A DNA stretch of 64,000 nucleotides, taken from positions 17,260,945 to 17,324,944 of the forward strand of contig OV884059.1 of the NCBI GenBank assembly GCA_930367215.1. Reading direction: 5' to 3'. A program made the position numbers and the translations under genes. The notes beneath the pieces are model-generated. The model saw only the letters and a list, made by a program, of their open reading frames with translations, was not told where the DNA came from and did not search any database. Position 1 is the stretch's first letter, and each line of letters begins with the position of its first letter. Shown piece after piece: positions 1 to 11,164 of this stretch. The DNA is from Pollenia angustigena. Lineage: Eukaryota > Arthropoda > Insecta > Diptera > Polleniidae.

Positions 1-900
1 CCCAAAATTTTTGGGCTATTTTTCGTTATTATTGTGTGATTTTTCGTTTTTTAAATTTGGTGATTTTTCATTATGAAAAATCATCCCAAAATATTGTATG
101 AAAAATAACCCATTTTTCATTTTTAAAATATCGTCTAAATCTTACATACTATTTGTCTAAATCATTTATTATCATTATACATGGAATCCCTTAATGTTAT
201 TTCTAAAAATAACGGGACATATTCCAAAAAGGTAGCATGTCATAACGTCCAGTGTCATAGTGTCCGTCATAAAGTCCGTGGACGTTATGTCACTTTGTAA
301 AGTCTAATAATGTCCACAACATGCTTACAAACTCGAAAGCATAACTGGCCTTCGGCCGGGCGCAAGGATTTTCTCCTCTTTGATAAAACAAGTACCGGCT
401 TCGCTAACTAAAGCTTCTCTGCATAGCCGAAGGCCGTCTATGCCGAGTCGCGTTAGTAAGCGCTGCCGGTATTTGTTACACCATAGGGGAGAAAATCCTT
501 GCGCCCAAAAGTGTTTTCGTTATATGTTTAATATATGCACCCAGAGAAAAAACAACAAAACCATTTTTAAAAATTGTTTAACCTTATTATGTTTGGTTCA
601 ACCAAATCATTGTCACCGACAACCATATTATTGTAAAATAAGTTTCTTTAAAAATAGTTTTGTTGATTGTGACTATATTAAAACATGTTTTTCTCTGCGT
701 GATGTTTTTTTTTTGTAGTTTACATCTTTAGTAATTATGGACCTTATGACATTTTTAAAAATAACATAATGTCCATTTGCAAAGTGTGTTAATGCCCACG
801 GACATTATGACATTTTCAAAAGTGTCACAGTGTCCAAGTACACTACGACACTGGACGTTATGGCATGCCACTTTGCAAAAAGCAATATTCTGTTTAAGTA
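1..900 (+). repeat. Left arm of a large foldback-like inverted repeat
   Basis: This arm reappears in inverted order at about 3180-4290. Matching landmarks are the blocks rich in GGGCTATTTTTC/GGGTGATTTTTC, the motif GGACGTTATGACATGCCA, the GC-rich palindromic units at about 340-510, and a stretch around 510-690 with ATATGTTTAATATATGCACC. The arm is cut by the window start, so the outer end is not seen. Arms made of short repeated motifs around a loop recall Foldback-type elements; that class is an inference. The open frame at 380-718 lies wholly in this repeat and is not taken as a gene. Confidence 0.7.
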
Positions 901-1935
901 ATTGATTGTAACTATGCAGTGATTAATTAATTTTTAACTATTGAAGAGTACAAAGTTTAGCGGAGTGCTCAATTTTTTTTTTGTAAATATGAAGAAAACA
1001 TAATTCATCTAAATTTATATGAATTTATTTGTTTCGAGCATTTATTTTTTTTCTTCAAAGTGGATCGATTTGGCGAGGGACCAAACTCTGGTTCATATTT
1101 TATCTTCTACGTGAGTTAATTTAATTTTGTAAGTTCAGTATAAAAAATACCAATTGAAAACCAAAAAAGTATCAAAAAGTCTCCTTTATAATGTTGAATG
1201 AAAAAGTACCAAAAAGCTCCACTTACATGTTCTAATTCACCCAGTTTAATGTATAATTTTATCTTTATAGGTCGAATATTAATGAAAATTCAAAAAGTTC
1301 CAGATGAAGAACAAAAAATACCAGCATTTTTTATCTTAACGGTTATCACTCACTCAGGACCCTACACATATTATATTATATTATGTTTCTAAGTTCAATA
1401 TTATAGAAAATTTAAAAATAATCACATGAAGCACAGAAAAGTAAAAAAAGAAATTTATAGGTTTTTGAGTGTTTTCCATATAAATTTTACTACACGTTTA
1501 GTCACTTGTGTTGTGTAAACAGCACATTAGTTTCGCGTATTTCCCCTTTTTTCTCCCCATAGAGGTTCGGTTGACAAACAAAGGAAGAAAGCGTTCTTAA
1601 CGGTTTTGCCTGGTCTGATTTATACATAAGATTTATATAGTCGAAATATTCAAAAACCGGTTTCTGAAAAATGTCGAATAATCGATCACCCTAATTTTTT
1701 ATTATTTGATAGTTGAAAATACAAAAAAAAAAAAATTTTTATTTATTTGTTTTGCATATGTGTTAGTAGCAATTTTGAACGCTTATAACTCTAAAATTAT
1801 TGAACAGATTTTAATAAAATATACATTGTGCACTTCTTTGAGTAAATACCTCTCAAATGGTGTATATTTTGTTCAAATCGGTTGACATACAGAGGAGGAA
1901 AGTGTTCTTAACTGTTTTGCCTTAGCCGATTTATA
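901..1935. other. Loop of the foldback-like element, no gene seen
   Basis: AT-rich sequence without a convincing coding region. It holds an imperfect direct repeat of about 62 bp, at about 1569-1630 and 1879-1940, both beginning CGGTTGACA and running through GTTCTTAAC and TTTTGCC. The spacing is about 310 bp. Its meaning is unknown. Confidence 0.5.
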
Positions 1936-2750
1936 TAAAGGGTGGTTAAATTTCAAGGGCCGATGTTGATTTTGAATAAAACACAAACTATTTAGGACAT
2001 TATTGTAATTTTATTTTATTATGATATATTGGTATTATTCAATTATGTATGGAACAAAATATCGGCCAAATGGGCGCCGCTACCACGGCGGCACACCTCC
2101 AACCGATGGTCCAAAGTCTTGGATTCTCATTCGCCCAAATGCGGCAATTCTGTTTATTGACGAATCCACTGAGGTGAAAATGTGCCTCATCACTGAAGAT
2201 GATTTTCTTCGAAAATTGATCATCCACTGTTGCCATTTCTTGCCACCATTCTGCCCATTCACGACGTTTGGAATGGTCAAGAGGCTTTAGTTCTTGAGCC
2301 AATTGCACCTTGTAAGCGTGTAAATGCAAGTCTGTATGCATAATGTTCATCAACGACGAGCGTGAGAGGTGCAATTGCTGGGCACGACGACGAGTTGAGG
2401 TGGACGGCTCTTCAGCCACACTATCGCGAACAGCAGCATGCACTGGTGTTCTCACATCTTCTACAGACCCGGTTTGCTCGAATTTGTCCACGATTTTTGC
2501 GATTGTACGCACATTTGGACGATCAAATTGACCAAAAAAATCACGAAGTGCACGATATGCATTTTGATTTGAACACCCATTTTCATAATAAGTCTGGATA
2601 ACTTTAACACGTTGTTGGATTGTGTATCTCTCCATGGTTCAAATTGAGTAAGTCCGAAATAGAGAAATGTCAAATAAAATTCGGAAAAAAACTTGGCGTT
2701 TAGGTGTGGTTCACATTCAACATCGGCCCTTACAATTTAACCACCCTTTA
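1936..2750 (-). mobile_element. Deleted mariner-like element, copy 1
   Basis: The ends are inverted: TATAAAGGGTGGTTAAATT on the left and its complement on the right, each followed inward by AAGGGCCGATGTTGA. TA flanks both sides, the target of Tc1/mariner elements. At about 0.8 kb it is shorter than an autonomous element of about 1.3 kb. The transposase frame lies on the minus strand and lacks the C-terminal half. Related copies lie at 11165-11935, 25442-26150 and 28680-29163. Confidence 0.85.
2039..2635 (-). pseudogene. Mariner/IS630-type transposase, N-terminal remnant
   Basis: The 198-residue frame starts MERYTIQQRVKVIQTYYENG, the usual N-terminal helix-turn-helix start of this insect transposase group. 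It reaches the first catalytic aspartate motif (SDEAHFHLSGFVNKQNCRIW, residues about 147-167). The frame then jumps into sequence matching only the end of the family. The second catalytic motif (QQDGATCHT, seen in other copies) and the third acidic region are missing, so the product cannot be an active transposase. It is an internal deletion derivative, possibly mobilised in trans. Confidence 0.85.
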
Positions 2751-2756
2751 TATGTA

Positions 2757-3176
2757 GATAATAAACACTTTTTTGCAAATTGGGTAATTTTTAATTTTTT
2801 TTTTCTTTAGAAAAAATTCGTTTTTGCTTTTTGGGTAAATTTTTATTTTTTTGGGCCCTTTTTCGTTTTTATTGGGCAAAATTTCATATTTAACTTTATG
2901 GGTAATTTTTCATGTTCTTTTGGGCGATTCTTCATTTGGGAAATATCGCCCAAAGAAAAGTGGCCCAAAAAAAAAAAAATGAAAAATCTCCCAAATGAAG
3001 GATCGCCCAAAAGAACATGAAAAATTACCCAAAAAGTTAAATATGAAATTTTGCCATAAAGAAACGAAAAAGAGCCAAAAACAAAAATGAAAAATGACCC
3101 AAAAAGAAAAAACGAATTTTTTCCCAAAAAAAAAAATTTAAAATTACCCAATTTGCAAAACAGTGTTTATTATTCA
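2757..3176. repeat. Near-perfect palindrome of GGGTAATTTTTCAT-type motifs
   Basis: Two arms of about 200 bp face each other around about 2965. The outer ends AATAAACACT..TTGCAAATTGGGTAA and the mirror AATTTGCAAAACAGTGTTTATT match. The motif GGG(C/T)(A/G)ATTTTTCAT occurs repeatedly in both arms, as in the outer arms at 1-130 and 4060-4290. The transcript of either strand could form a long hairpin. It is the inner part of the foldback-like element. Confidence 0.75.
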
Positions 3177-3179
3177 TAT

Positions 3180-4290
3180 AAATTTAGTAACTTACAAATG
3201 TAAGAGAAAAACATGTTTTATTATGGTCAGAACCATAATGTGGTTGTCGATGACAATGATTTGGTTAAATTAAACATAATATGGTCAACATTTTTTTATA
3301 AATGGTTTTGTTGTTTTTTCTCTGGGTGCATATATTAAACATATAACGAAAACACTTTTGGGCGCAAGGATTTTCTCCCCTATGTTGTTACAAATACCGG
3401 CAGCGCTTAGTAAAGCGTTTCGGCAAAGACGGCCTTCGGCCGGGCGCAAGAATTTTCTATGGTATAACAAGTACCGGCTTCGCTAACTAAAGCTTCTCTG
3501 CACAGCCGGCCTTCGGCCGGGGGCAAGGATAAAGCTTCTCTGCGCAGACAGCCTTTGGGCGGGCGCAAGTATTTTTTCCTTTATGGTATAACAAGTACCG
3601 GTTTCGCTAAGTAAAGCTTCTAAAATCTGCCTTGTTTCCGAACAAAGGCCGACTTCGCAGATAAGCTTTAGTTATCGAAGCCAGTATTTGTTATACCATA
3701 GAGGAGAAAATCCTTGCGCCTGGCCGAAGGCCGGCTGGGCAGAGAAGCTTTAGTTAGCGAGCCGGTTTTTGTTATACCATAGAGGAGAAAATCCTTGCCC
3801 CCGGCCGAAGGCCGGCTGTGCAGAGAAGCTTTAGTTAGCGAAGCCGGTACTTGTTTTTATCAAAGAGGAGAAAATCCTTGCGCCCGGCCATAGGTCGGCT
3901 ATGCTTTCAAGTTTGTAAGCTATGCTTTCGAGTTTGTCCACGGACACTATGACACTGGACGTTATGACATGCCACATTTTTGCAAAATGTCCCTTTATTT
4001 TTATAAATAACATTTAGGAATTCGTCGTATAGTAATAATGAATGATTTAGACAAATAGTATGCCCGAAAAAATGGGCTATTTTTCATATACATAATATTT
4101 TTGGGTGATTTTTCATAATAAAAAATCGCCAAATTTAACAAACGAAAAATCACCCAATCGAAAAATAGCCCAACAATTTTGGGTCACTTTTCATATGAAT
4201 TCAGGCCCAATTTTACATGTAATTTTTTTGGGCGATTTTTCATTTATTTTTTTGTGCCATTTTTCTTTGGGCGATTTTTCCTACAGCCTG
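3180..4290 (-). repeat. Right arm of the foldback-like element
   Basis: Inverted counterpart of 1-900. It is longer because the GC-rich palindromic unit is amplified here (about 3355-3900). The order mirrors the left arm: the AACATATAACGAAAACACTT block, the GC-rich units, GGACACTATGACACTGGACG, then the GGGTGATTTTTCAT block ending near 4290. Flanking target duplication cannot be judged because the left end is outside the window. Confidence 0.7.
3355..3900. repeat. GC-rich palindromic tandem units
   Basis: Several units of roughly 75-85 bp lie in mixed orientation. Each contains GGCCGAAGGCCGG or its near complement, GGCGCAAGGATTTTCTCC, a TATGGTATAACAAGTACCGG stretch and CTAACTAAAGCTTCTCTGC. 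The units are far richer in G+C than their surroundings and carry a strong short hairpin (CCGGCCTTCGGCCGG). Fewer copies occur at about 340-510, and a detached cluster lies at 36560-36770. Confidence 0.75.
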
Positions 4291-4380
4291 TTTAGACCGC
4301 AAAAAAGATGAAATATTAAATTTTATTATTCCTACTTTATTGATGTATTTAATCAGGTCTATGGATAAAATCCTTACAGA

Positions 4381-4996
4381 CCCAGCAAAAACTTGGTAAT
4401 GACATGCCATTACTGAACAACTTACTTTTCAATGACTACTACATACCATCTTCATTACATAGAAGTAGTTTGGTAATGACTTATTTAACTCCCTATTTGT
4501 AAGCGAGGGTGGTAAGTAGTTGCCTACAATAATTTAATCTCATATTTACGCTCTTAATTGAGTAAAACAACGTTTTTTTATACAAAAACTACACTGCCCC
4601 GGTAGACTAGCTGGTAGTGAGCTAGTCTATCAGCACCGAGGTTGCGCGATCGAATCCCACCAGAGACAAAATAAAAAATAAAACAAAGTAAAATAAAATA
4701 AGAAAAAATAGAAAAAAAAATAAAGTAAAATAAAATAAGAAAAAATAGAAAAAAAAAATAATAAAAAAAAAGTAACAAAAAAAATTTTTTTTAAAGTCAT
4801 TCAATGTTAGTTGTAATTTTGGTGACATCGGAGTAATAACTTTTTAACTCCCTATTTGTAAGCGAGAAAGGTAAGTACTTGCCTCCAATGACATCACCGT
4901 GTTAAAATAATGAGTTAAAATGCCAATGTATAAGTAGTGAAGAGTCGTTATATTTACTTTTTAACTCATTACTTTGCAATGTAAGTTTTTGCTGGG
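4381..4996. mobile_element. TIR-bounded element carrying a SINE
   Basis: The ends are CCCAGCAAAAACTT and the inverted AAGTTTTTGCTGGG. No clear target duplication was found. Inside, a block of about 45 bp (AACTCCCTATTTGTAAGCGAG..) occurs twice, at about 4489 and 4847, on either side of a tRNA-derived SINE. The class of the outer element is not resolved. Confidence 0.5.
4534..4770 (+). repeat. tRNA-derived SINE, copy 1
   Basis: A tRNA-like head contains a Pol III A box (TAGACTAGCTGG, 4603-4614) and B box (GATCGAATCCC, 4648-4658) at tRNA-like spacing. It ends in an A-rich tail of AAAATAAAATAAG-type repeats. The same head and the upstream stretch CTCATATTTACGCTCTTAAT recur at 49540-49770, so it is a dispersed family and not a tRNA gene. 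A third relative lies at 27445-27600. Confidence 0.8.
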
Positions 4997-5622
4997 GAAC
5001 TTTGACTTTTTAATGTTGGCAGCCGAATCAAAGCAAGTCGATAAGATAAATGTAAACGTTATAGTAGGGGCCCCATACAGTTAAAACCCTGTGGTACGAG
5101 CCCAGAGGGTTATTTGAAATCAATCTATATGTAAACTTTCATGTCAATCGGTCCTGCTGAAAATGAATGTCAGATTTATTTTCCAAATATTTTTGATTCT
5201 GTCCCACTATGCAGTGTTCATTGGGAAAGTCTTAAAAAATAGGCGGACAAAATTTGTAACGCCTTTGTTTTTGACTTTAGACGTGTCAAATTAGTTTTCG
5301 TGGAGTTTTGAGCGTAATGTGTTGATTTCTGCCATTATTTGCCTTTTGGAGGGGAGTAAAATTACAAAAAAGGTAATGGGTACATCGTTTCATATCAGGA
5401 CTTCAAGAAACAATCTTTTGTACCTTTTTCTATTGAAAGTCTTTTTTTAACAAGGTTTAACATTTTTATTAGTTAAGTTTTAAGGTAGTTTTTGAACGGT
5501 TATAAAATAAAAAGCTTAAGAAGTTTGTTGTGTAACGATTTTTGTAAGATTTATTTTCGGTTAAAAAAACGTTCTCGTTTAAAAAAAATCTATATCATTA
5601 CAAACCAAAGTATACTAAGTTA
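4997..5622. other. No feature recognised
   Basis: AT-rich intergenic sequence with no convincing coding frame, repeat or RNA gene visible by eye. Confidence 0.5.
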
Positions 5623-5868
5623 TACCCCTGACAGACATAGGATTTCTATACTATACTAGCATGGTATACTACATGTGTGTCAACCTAATCTATGATTAAA
5701 CTATGCAACTAAGTGGTATATTTCTGGTTTATATACTACGAAAATGTACGTAGTATAAATGTGGTATCATATTTGTAGTATACGTACTTCAAGTCTGCCA
5801 ATATAATATAGAATATAAAACCGTAGTATACATAACATGGTATGTAAACTAATTGTCTGTCAGGGGTA
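5623..5868. mobile_element. Short palindromic MITE with TA flanks
   Basis: The ends are TACCCCTGACAGACA and the inverted TGTCTGTCAGGGGTA, with TA on both sides. The 246-bp interior is full of GTATAC and TAGTATA motifs and has no coding capacity. TA flanks suit a Tc1/mariner-type MITE, though a TTA/TAA reading is also possible. Confidence 0.65.
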
Positions 5869-6725
5869 TAACACGACTCTTTGACAATCCCTCTCAGCAG
5901 GTACCTAGTAGTACATAACTCAAATATGTGTTAGTGAAAAAAATGTACATGTATTGATACATTTTTATTTTTCACCAGACATACAGGGTTTCATTAAATA
6001 TGTTAAAATTTTATTTGTTTTATTAAGTACTTTTTTTATACAAATATTTTCAAATCGCATTGATTAAGTTTGAAATATGTACGTATATGCATATCGACCC
6101 CTAACCGCGAAAATTACGTAAGCGCCAAAAATCAAATTTTACAGGAGAGAGCTTTTTTATTTCATTTAATATAAATTTTGTATGAAATTTGTCGCTTACA
6201 CTAAAATTGTTCTTTCTATAAAATCGTAACGGTACCTTATTTGACCATGACATTTAGGGAGATGATGGAAGTGCTGCCAATTAACTCATTTATCAAACAA
6301 AAAACGAAAACTGAAAATCATGATTTATAAAACGTAGAAATTTAACAGTAAACCATATTTCAATGTATCATGTGTACAAAAATCATTTTAAAGTTAATAT
6401 TATTTTAAAAAAATGTACTGTAAAAAAAAAAATTTGCTACCTTTAATATCATCTTTAAGAATACATTTTATCACCTTTTTTTACCTCGAAGTCGAAACCA
6501 AAATAAATCATTAAAAGAAAATAATACTTCAAAATTTTAAAATTAGAATATGTATATAAATATTTGCAAATATTCAATAGGGTAATATCGTGAATTTTGC
6601 AAGGCAGATGTTATTCATTAACACAAGACAATTTAGAACACTTTTTCGGGCACATACGACGTGGAGCAGGAAATGTCGCACAATGTTCTGTAGTCTTTTC
6701 CAAAAACTTCTTCTTCTTATTTCCT
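5869..6725. other. No feature recognised
   Basis: AT-rich sequence without a convincing gene. The frame at 6590-6790 is the antisense shadow of the LINE remnant that follows. Confidence 0.5.
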
Positions 6726-7369
6726 TTAGCTCCCTGTGGAGCATAGGGCCTCAACGCAATTTCGCCATTCTCCTCTATCTCGAGCGATGATTTTTGCCCT
6801 GTTGAAATTGTATCCCATTTTTTTCATATCATCTTCAATAGTTCGTCCCCATGTATGCTTTGGCTTACCTCGTTTCCTGCTACCTTGCGGGTTCCATTCC
6901 ATCGTCTCTTTTTAATTTCGAGTTGTATTTCAATTTGGTTGCATTTCTCGAGAAGTAATTTGTTGGATATGGTATTTGGCCACCAGATCTTCAAAATTTT
7001 CCCGAGGCATTTATTTACGAACATTTGAAGTTTCTTTTCAAGTGCTTTCGTCATTAGCCAGGTCTCACATCCGTATAAAAGAACAGATTTTACGTTTGAG
7101 TTAAAGATACGTAATTTGGTGTGGGTGTAGATTGATGATGACCTCCAGATTTTCCATAGCTGTGAGAAAGCGCCTTGTGCTTTGGATATTCTACTATGGA
7201 TATCGTTTGCAGCTCCGCCATCTGGGGAAATGACACTCCCGAGGTAGGTGAAGGAGTTCACATTGTCGATAGCATTCTCAAAAACGGTGGGGGTTAAATT
7301 TTGTAAACGTTGTCGCAAAAGGCAATTGCGAAATATATAATGAAAATTAAAATTATAATTGTGAAACAC
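6726..7369 (-). pseudogene. Non-LTR retrotransposon, C-terminal reverse transcriptase remnant
   Basis: On the minus strand the translation shows the C-terminal region of a LINE polyprotein: FTYLGSVISPDGG, RISKAQGAFSQLW, TKLRIFNSNVKSVLLYGCET. A frameshift near 6880 moves the reading frame; the continuation reads WGRTIEDDMKKMGYN and ends VEALCSTGS before a stop at 6726-6728. The polymerase core with the YADD motif is absent, so this is a fragment. The style of the C-terminus recalls RTE/CR1-like elements of animals, but the clade is uncertain. Confidence 0.75.
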
Positions 7370-7707
7370 CTAACTCAAGTCCTGAGTTATTACTAGAACA
7401 AGCTGTACTGAACTTTAACATTAAACAACATTTAGATTTAATCCAAAATATACATACAGAAGGGTTTTCACATGATTTGAATGATGTAGAAAATTCAGAA
7501 GAAAATATATTTTTGGAAAACAATGCGGAAACATACGTGTGTGGTTATCTTTATAAAAAATTATACAAAATGCATAATTGTTTAAATGATTTGCCAAAAT
7601 TTACCGATATAACCTTTTATGACAAGTATTGTTTTTGTTATGAAAAGGAATTAAAAAGAAACACATTAGTTAAACCTCCTGAAGATTTCCAGGAATACGT
7701 CAAGTAA
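7345..7707 (+). pseudogene. Possible P-element/THAP-type transposase fragment
   Basis: An open frame continues upstream of the first methionine at 7477 to about 7345 and stops at 7705-7707. It contains ETYVCGYLYKKLYKMHNC, which resembles the (Y)VAGYL..KL...C motif near the C-terminus of P-element-related (THAP9-like) transposases. No THAP zinc finger, catalytic residues or terminal repeats are visible nearby. The assignment rests on one motif and could be wrong; a decayed transposase of another class is the alternative. Confidence 0.4.
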
Positions 7708-8230
7708 TTAAGTGAAGCATTCCTAAGTTTATTTAATACTGTGTGTCATTAAAAATTTTTTTAACAAAAATTGTATATGAAAAACTTTCACAAAATTTAA
7801 ATGCTGTAATAACATAAATCACAAAGAGTTTATATATTTTTTTATTAGAGTGCGGATTTATTTCGTTTTAAAATTTTTCAACAGAGATTCTGCCACTCCA
7901 AATTTAAAAAGTAAAGTTTTAAAACTATCTAATATAAATTTAAGATTTGCATTAAAAAACTGTTTTTAAAACTATTTTTAATTATATTTCATTTAATTAC
8001 TGGTGGTGTTCTGTAAAAAGAGTTATAGAGTTATAGAAATGTTACTCTGCAATAAAAGAAATTCCTTTGCAATTCATGGCGATACAGAACCCAGTAAAAA
8101 CTTCGCCTACAAAATAATCTGTTGAGTAATCAGAAAAAAGTAGAAAAGCCTACTTACAATTCTACTGGAAGAACCAATGAATTTTACAAGGGAAGTTCCA
8201 AAATGAATGCATTAAAAAGTAAGCCATTAT
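7708..8230. other. No feature recognised
   Basis: AT-rich sequence with no convincing gene or repeat. Confidence 0.45.
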
Positions 8231-8425
8231 TATACCCTTCACCACAGGTGGTGAAAAAGGATATGAATGCATATGTATGCATTTAAGTTTGTCATTCCGT
8301 TTGTAATTTCTTCAATATTGATCTTAGACACTATAAAGTATATATGTTCTGGGTCCTTATGATGAGGATTTAACAATGTCCGTCTGTGTGTTTTTTGAAA
8401 TAAGAGTTATCTTAAAGTTACACAT
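8231..8425 (+). repeat. GTCATTCCGT dispersed repeat, 5' fragment
   Basis: It begins with a short palindrome, ACCCTTCACCACAGGTGGTG, then AAGTTTGTCATTCCGTTTG, a CTATAAAGTATATATGTTCTGG block and ATGTCCGTCTGTGTG. Fuller copies are at 27175-27942, 34786-35338 and 55590-56600. Similar cores (GTCATTCCGT, TAAAGTATATA, GCCATGTCCGTCTG) are known from many fly repeats. Only the first part is present here. Confidence 0.7.
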
Positions 8426-9119
8426 TTCAATAACCATTGCTTTGTTTTTGAAATTATGTGTTGAACAATGTAATTTAAGCATTTAAAAGGTTTTTTGTAA
8501 ACTTTGTCAATTTTTATTTTTTTATCCCTTTTTTCAACACATTAATACTAAAATTAGCAACTCTGATAAACTAATTTAAAATCTACCATAAAAAAATTTT
8601 ACGTCAAAGATTATATTTTTTATTTGTACAATAAGAACTAATTTTATATGTTAAAATGTGAAAAATATTTATAAAAAATTAAAATAATTAGATGTGTTGT
8701 GATAAAAATGTGGAACAATCCCAATTTTCCGAAATATTTGACGAACAAATTCGTGACATTTCTTTTGTTTTTGTTTCTCTCAAGTGTGTTGAATTCACAC
8801 AGGGCATGTACATGTGAGAGAATAAAATTTAAAAAAAGCGTCGTGTTACTTATTACACTTTGTTACAAACTATATTTTCATCATTGAACATTTCTCGAGC
8901 TCTTTCGCTGCATTTTTACACAATTCTTCTTTTTCATTAAGGGGCATTTCTTCTTCTGCGTAAAGAAATTTTGAAAGCTTCACCTGAATGTCGTGTTTCT
9001 TATTGTGCTTAGATAATTTTTAGATGTGAATTTAGAAAGTCAATAAATTAAATAAATAAATAAATTCTTGCGAAAACAATAAAGCAATTTGTTTTTAAAT
9101 TTTATATTTCTTAACCCAT
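8426..9119. other. No feature recognised
   Basis: AT-rich sequence. The 62-codon frame at 8699-8887 has a hydrophobic stretch but no recognisable family and is not called. Confidence 0.4.
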
Positions 9120-9480
9120 TTACAACTGCAATTAAGGTTGGGAGAATTCCAACCAATTGCAGTGAGGAATGTAAGAGAAGATAAAACTCACTGTTTATTG
9201 TTCTTATTTTGTTTAAGCGATATCAAGCTGCAAATAACACTTTTTGAGTGTTTGTAATTCTCATTCACTCCGCACTTTTATTTGCATAATAACTCTAGCT
9301 TTTCTAAAGTTTTTGGGAAAAGGTTTCCTGATGGTTTGGATTAAGCAACCAGTGAAATGAGCATTGGGACTAGCTGATCCTCCAACAAAAAAAATTTCAG
9401 TGTATTTATCAAGAATACAAATTGGGAATTTAGCACAACAAAAAAAAATCTTCCCAAAACAAACTTTGAGAATAAATGAA
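9120..9480 (-). repeat. GAAATGCGCAT dispersed repeat, copy 1
   Basis: It shares CCAACCAATTGCAGT, GAGAAGATAAAACTCACTG, TTTCCTGATGG and GCAACCAGTGAAATGAGCAT with copies at 15790-16085, 16660-16693 plus 24177-24370, 34075-34410, 50455-50720 and 61795-61960. No coding capacity and no clear ends, so the class is unknown. Confidence 0.6.
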
Positions 9481-9797
9481 GAAGTTTAAAAAAAATTAAT
9501 TCTTCCGCAAATGGTGTTAAAGAACGAAATAAAATCAGATACTTCGGTAAGGGTCCAAAGTGTTCAGAAGTGAAAATTGAGCGCCGGTAGTAGTTTTTGC
9601 CGGTTCAAAAAAATTTATGTTTTTAGTCAATTTCTTTCACTGCAATTTAAGCAATTTAGCAATCTTACATAAATGTAATTAACCTAATACATACACAATT
9701 TCGTAGTTCTTTTAACAGAAAATGAACGAATAAAGTTTACAACTATCAAAAGAGTATCCGTTATCTACTTAAAATAGTCCAAAATTAACCTTCATGC

Positions 9798-10681
9798 CTG
9801 GGCTGCCGGGGATTTATCCCCAAAGTTGCGGATTTCATGAGAGTAAAAAGGACAAAGTATGTCATTTGAGGAATGGTAATTTTTTTGGGGATTTGAAAAA
9901 AAATTCGGGGATTTTTTGGGGATTTTCCACATTTTTAATATATTTCCTCTTTTTATTATTTACGCTTATTTTTCTTTGTTTCTTATATAAAATACATATT
10001 AAAAAAGCACCAAACTATTATCTTGCTCTTATCAACAACTAATACGGTGTAAAGAGTCCTGATTAAGATTACCATTTTTGTTAAGTGTGTTAAAGGTACT
10101 TAATAAACTCATGTTATTATTCCCGAGTGAGTGTTTTAAATAAGAAGAATTTAAAAAAAGAATCTAAAACCGTAAACAACACATACAATTTTTGATTTTT
10201 TAAAGGCAATTTCCAGCAAATATGTCTTCCCCAAAAATAAGTATGTAAATATGAAAGACAATATAATAAAGTTTGGGAAGAAGAATGCTGGGTTTATGAT
10301 GCATCGAAGTATTAAATAAATGACGGATATATGTATTTTTATTGTTGATTTAAAGGATGGCTAAACCGATTGAACAAGTTCCAAATTCGTATAAATTGGC
10401 TCATTGTTCTGCTTGTAATTCCTCATTGAAATAGCATAAAAAGAATTTAAAAAACATGCCCAAACCAGTCGCTACTAACAAAATAAAATCATTTTTTTTA
10501 CTAAACATTTTGATTTGGGGATTTTTGGGGATTTCTTAGTATAAGTTTTCTTATTATTTAAAAATAAAATTTTAAATTTGGTCAGGAAAAAAACATTAAC
10601 TTTTTAAAGTTTTGATTCTTAATTTGGGGTTTTTGGGGATTTTTTTTTTGGGGACAAGGAAAACAGTACCTGGCAGCCCTG
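9798..10681. mobile_element. Non-autonomous hAT element, GGGGATTT family
   Basis: Imperfect terminal repeats, CTGGGCTGCCGGG on the left and CCTGGCAGCCCTG on the right, are flanked by CTTCATGC and CTTCATAC, an 8-bp target duplication with one mismatch. Subterminal zones hold repeated GGGGATTTTTGGGGATTT motifs facing inward from both ends. The 884-bp interior encodes nothing recognisable. The 8-bp duplication and short TIR identify the hAT superfamily. Confidence 0.8.
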
Positions 10682-10898
10682 CTTCATACAGGTATTGAAA
10701 ACTACTAAATTTTGGTCTCCTTGCCTGTTCAAGACGGTTGCAAGGAACCTTAAAAACGGTACATATTCGATCGCAGTAGTAAGTTAGCCACTTTTCGGAA
10801 TTTTGTTTGCTCATTTCTTTAGTCTATCCCAGCGTGCATCGTTGAATGCTATTGGTACATGTTTTGAAAAAATTAAAATATTTAATTATTAAATACTA

Positions 10899-11160
10899 GC
10901 TGTTTGGTCCCGGCGCTGCTCGGGATTTTGTAAATAAAAATAAAAAATTAAATACTGGAGAATTTTGTTAACATTTTATTAGGAAACTTATTTTTCAGCC
11001 AAATCGTACCATAAATTAAAAAGCACCACCTATCGGTATTAAACTTAACCTGGCTCCAGGCTAAAACTAATTAATTGTCCAAGTTTGGTGTCAATCTGTC
11101 CAGCGGCTCTTGAGTTTTAGGAGCACATACACGGTACAAACGTTTATATAAATATAAAGT
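10899..11160 (+). repeat. Insect-type dispersed repeat beginning CTAGCTGTTTGGTCCCGG
   Basis: The start resembles the (A)CTAGCTG..CCCGG beginning and the end (GTCCAGCGGCTCTTGAG .. ACATAC .. TATAAATATAAA) resembles the tail of a repeat type common in insect genomes, recalled from general knowledge. It is non-coding. Its class is unknown and only one copy is visible here. Confidence 0.4.
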
Positions 11161-11164
11161 TACA

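Noticed and set aside
380..718. 112-codon open frame on the plus strand
   Set aside because: It lies in the foldback arm and is matched, inverted and broken, in the other arm. No family or start context.
2843..3151. 102-codon frame rich in Phe, Gly, Ser on the minus strand
   Set aside because: It is a translation of the low-complexity palindrome 2757-3176.
4603..4660. A functional tRNA gene
   Set aside because: A and B boxes are present, but the stems do not form a proper cloverleaf and the same unit recurs with an A-rich tail, so it is a SINE.
4578..4828. Phe-rich open frames on the minus strand
   Set aside because: They are the antisense of the SINE head and its A-rich tail; the same happens at 49576-49758.
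8699..8887. Small membrane-protein-like frame
   Set aside because: One hydrophobic stretch in AT-rich DNA is expected by chance; no conserved feature.
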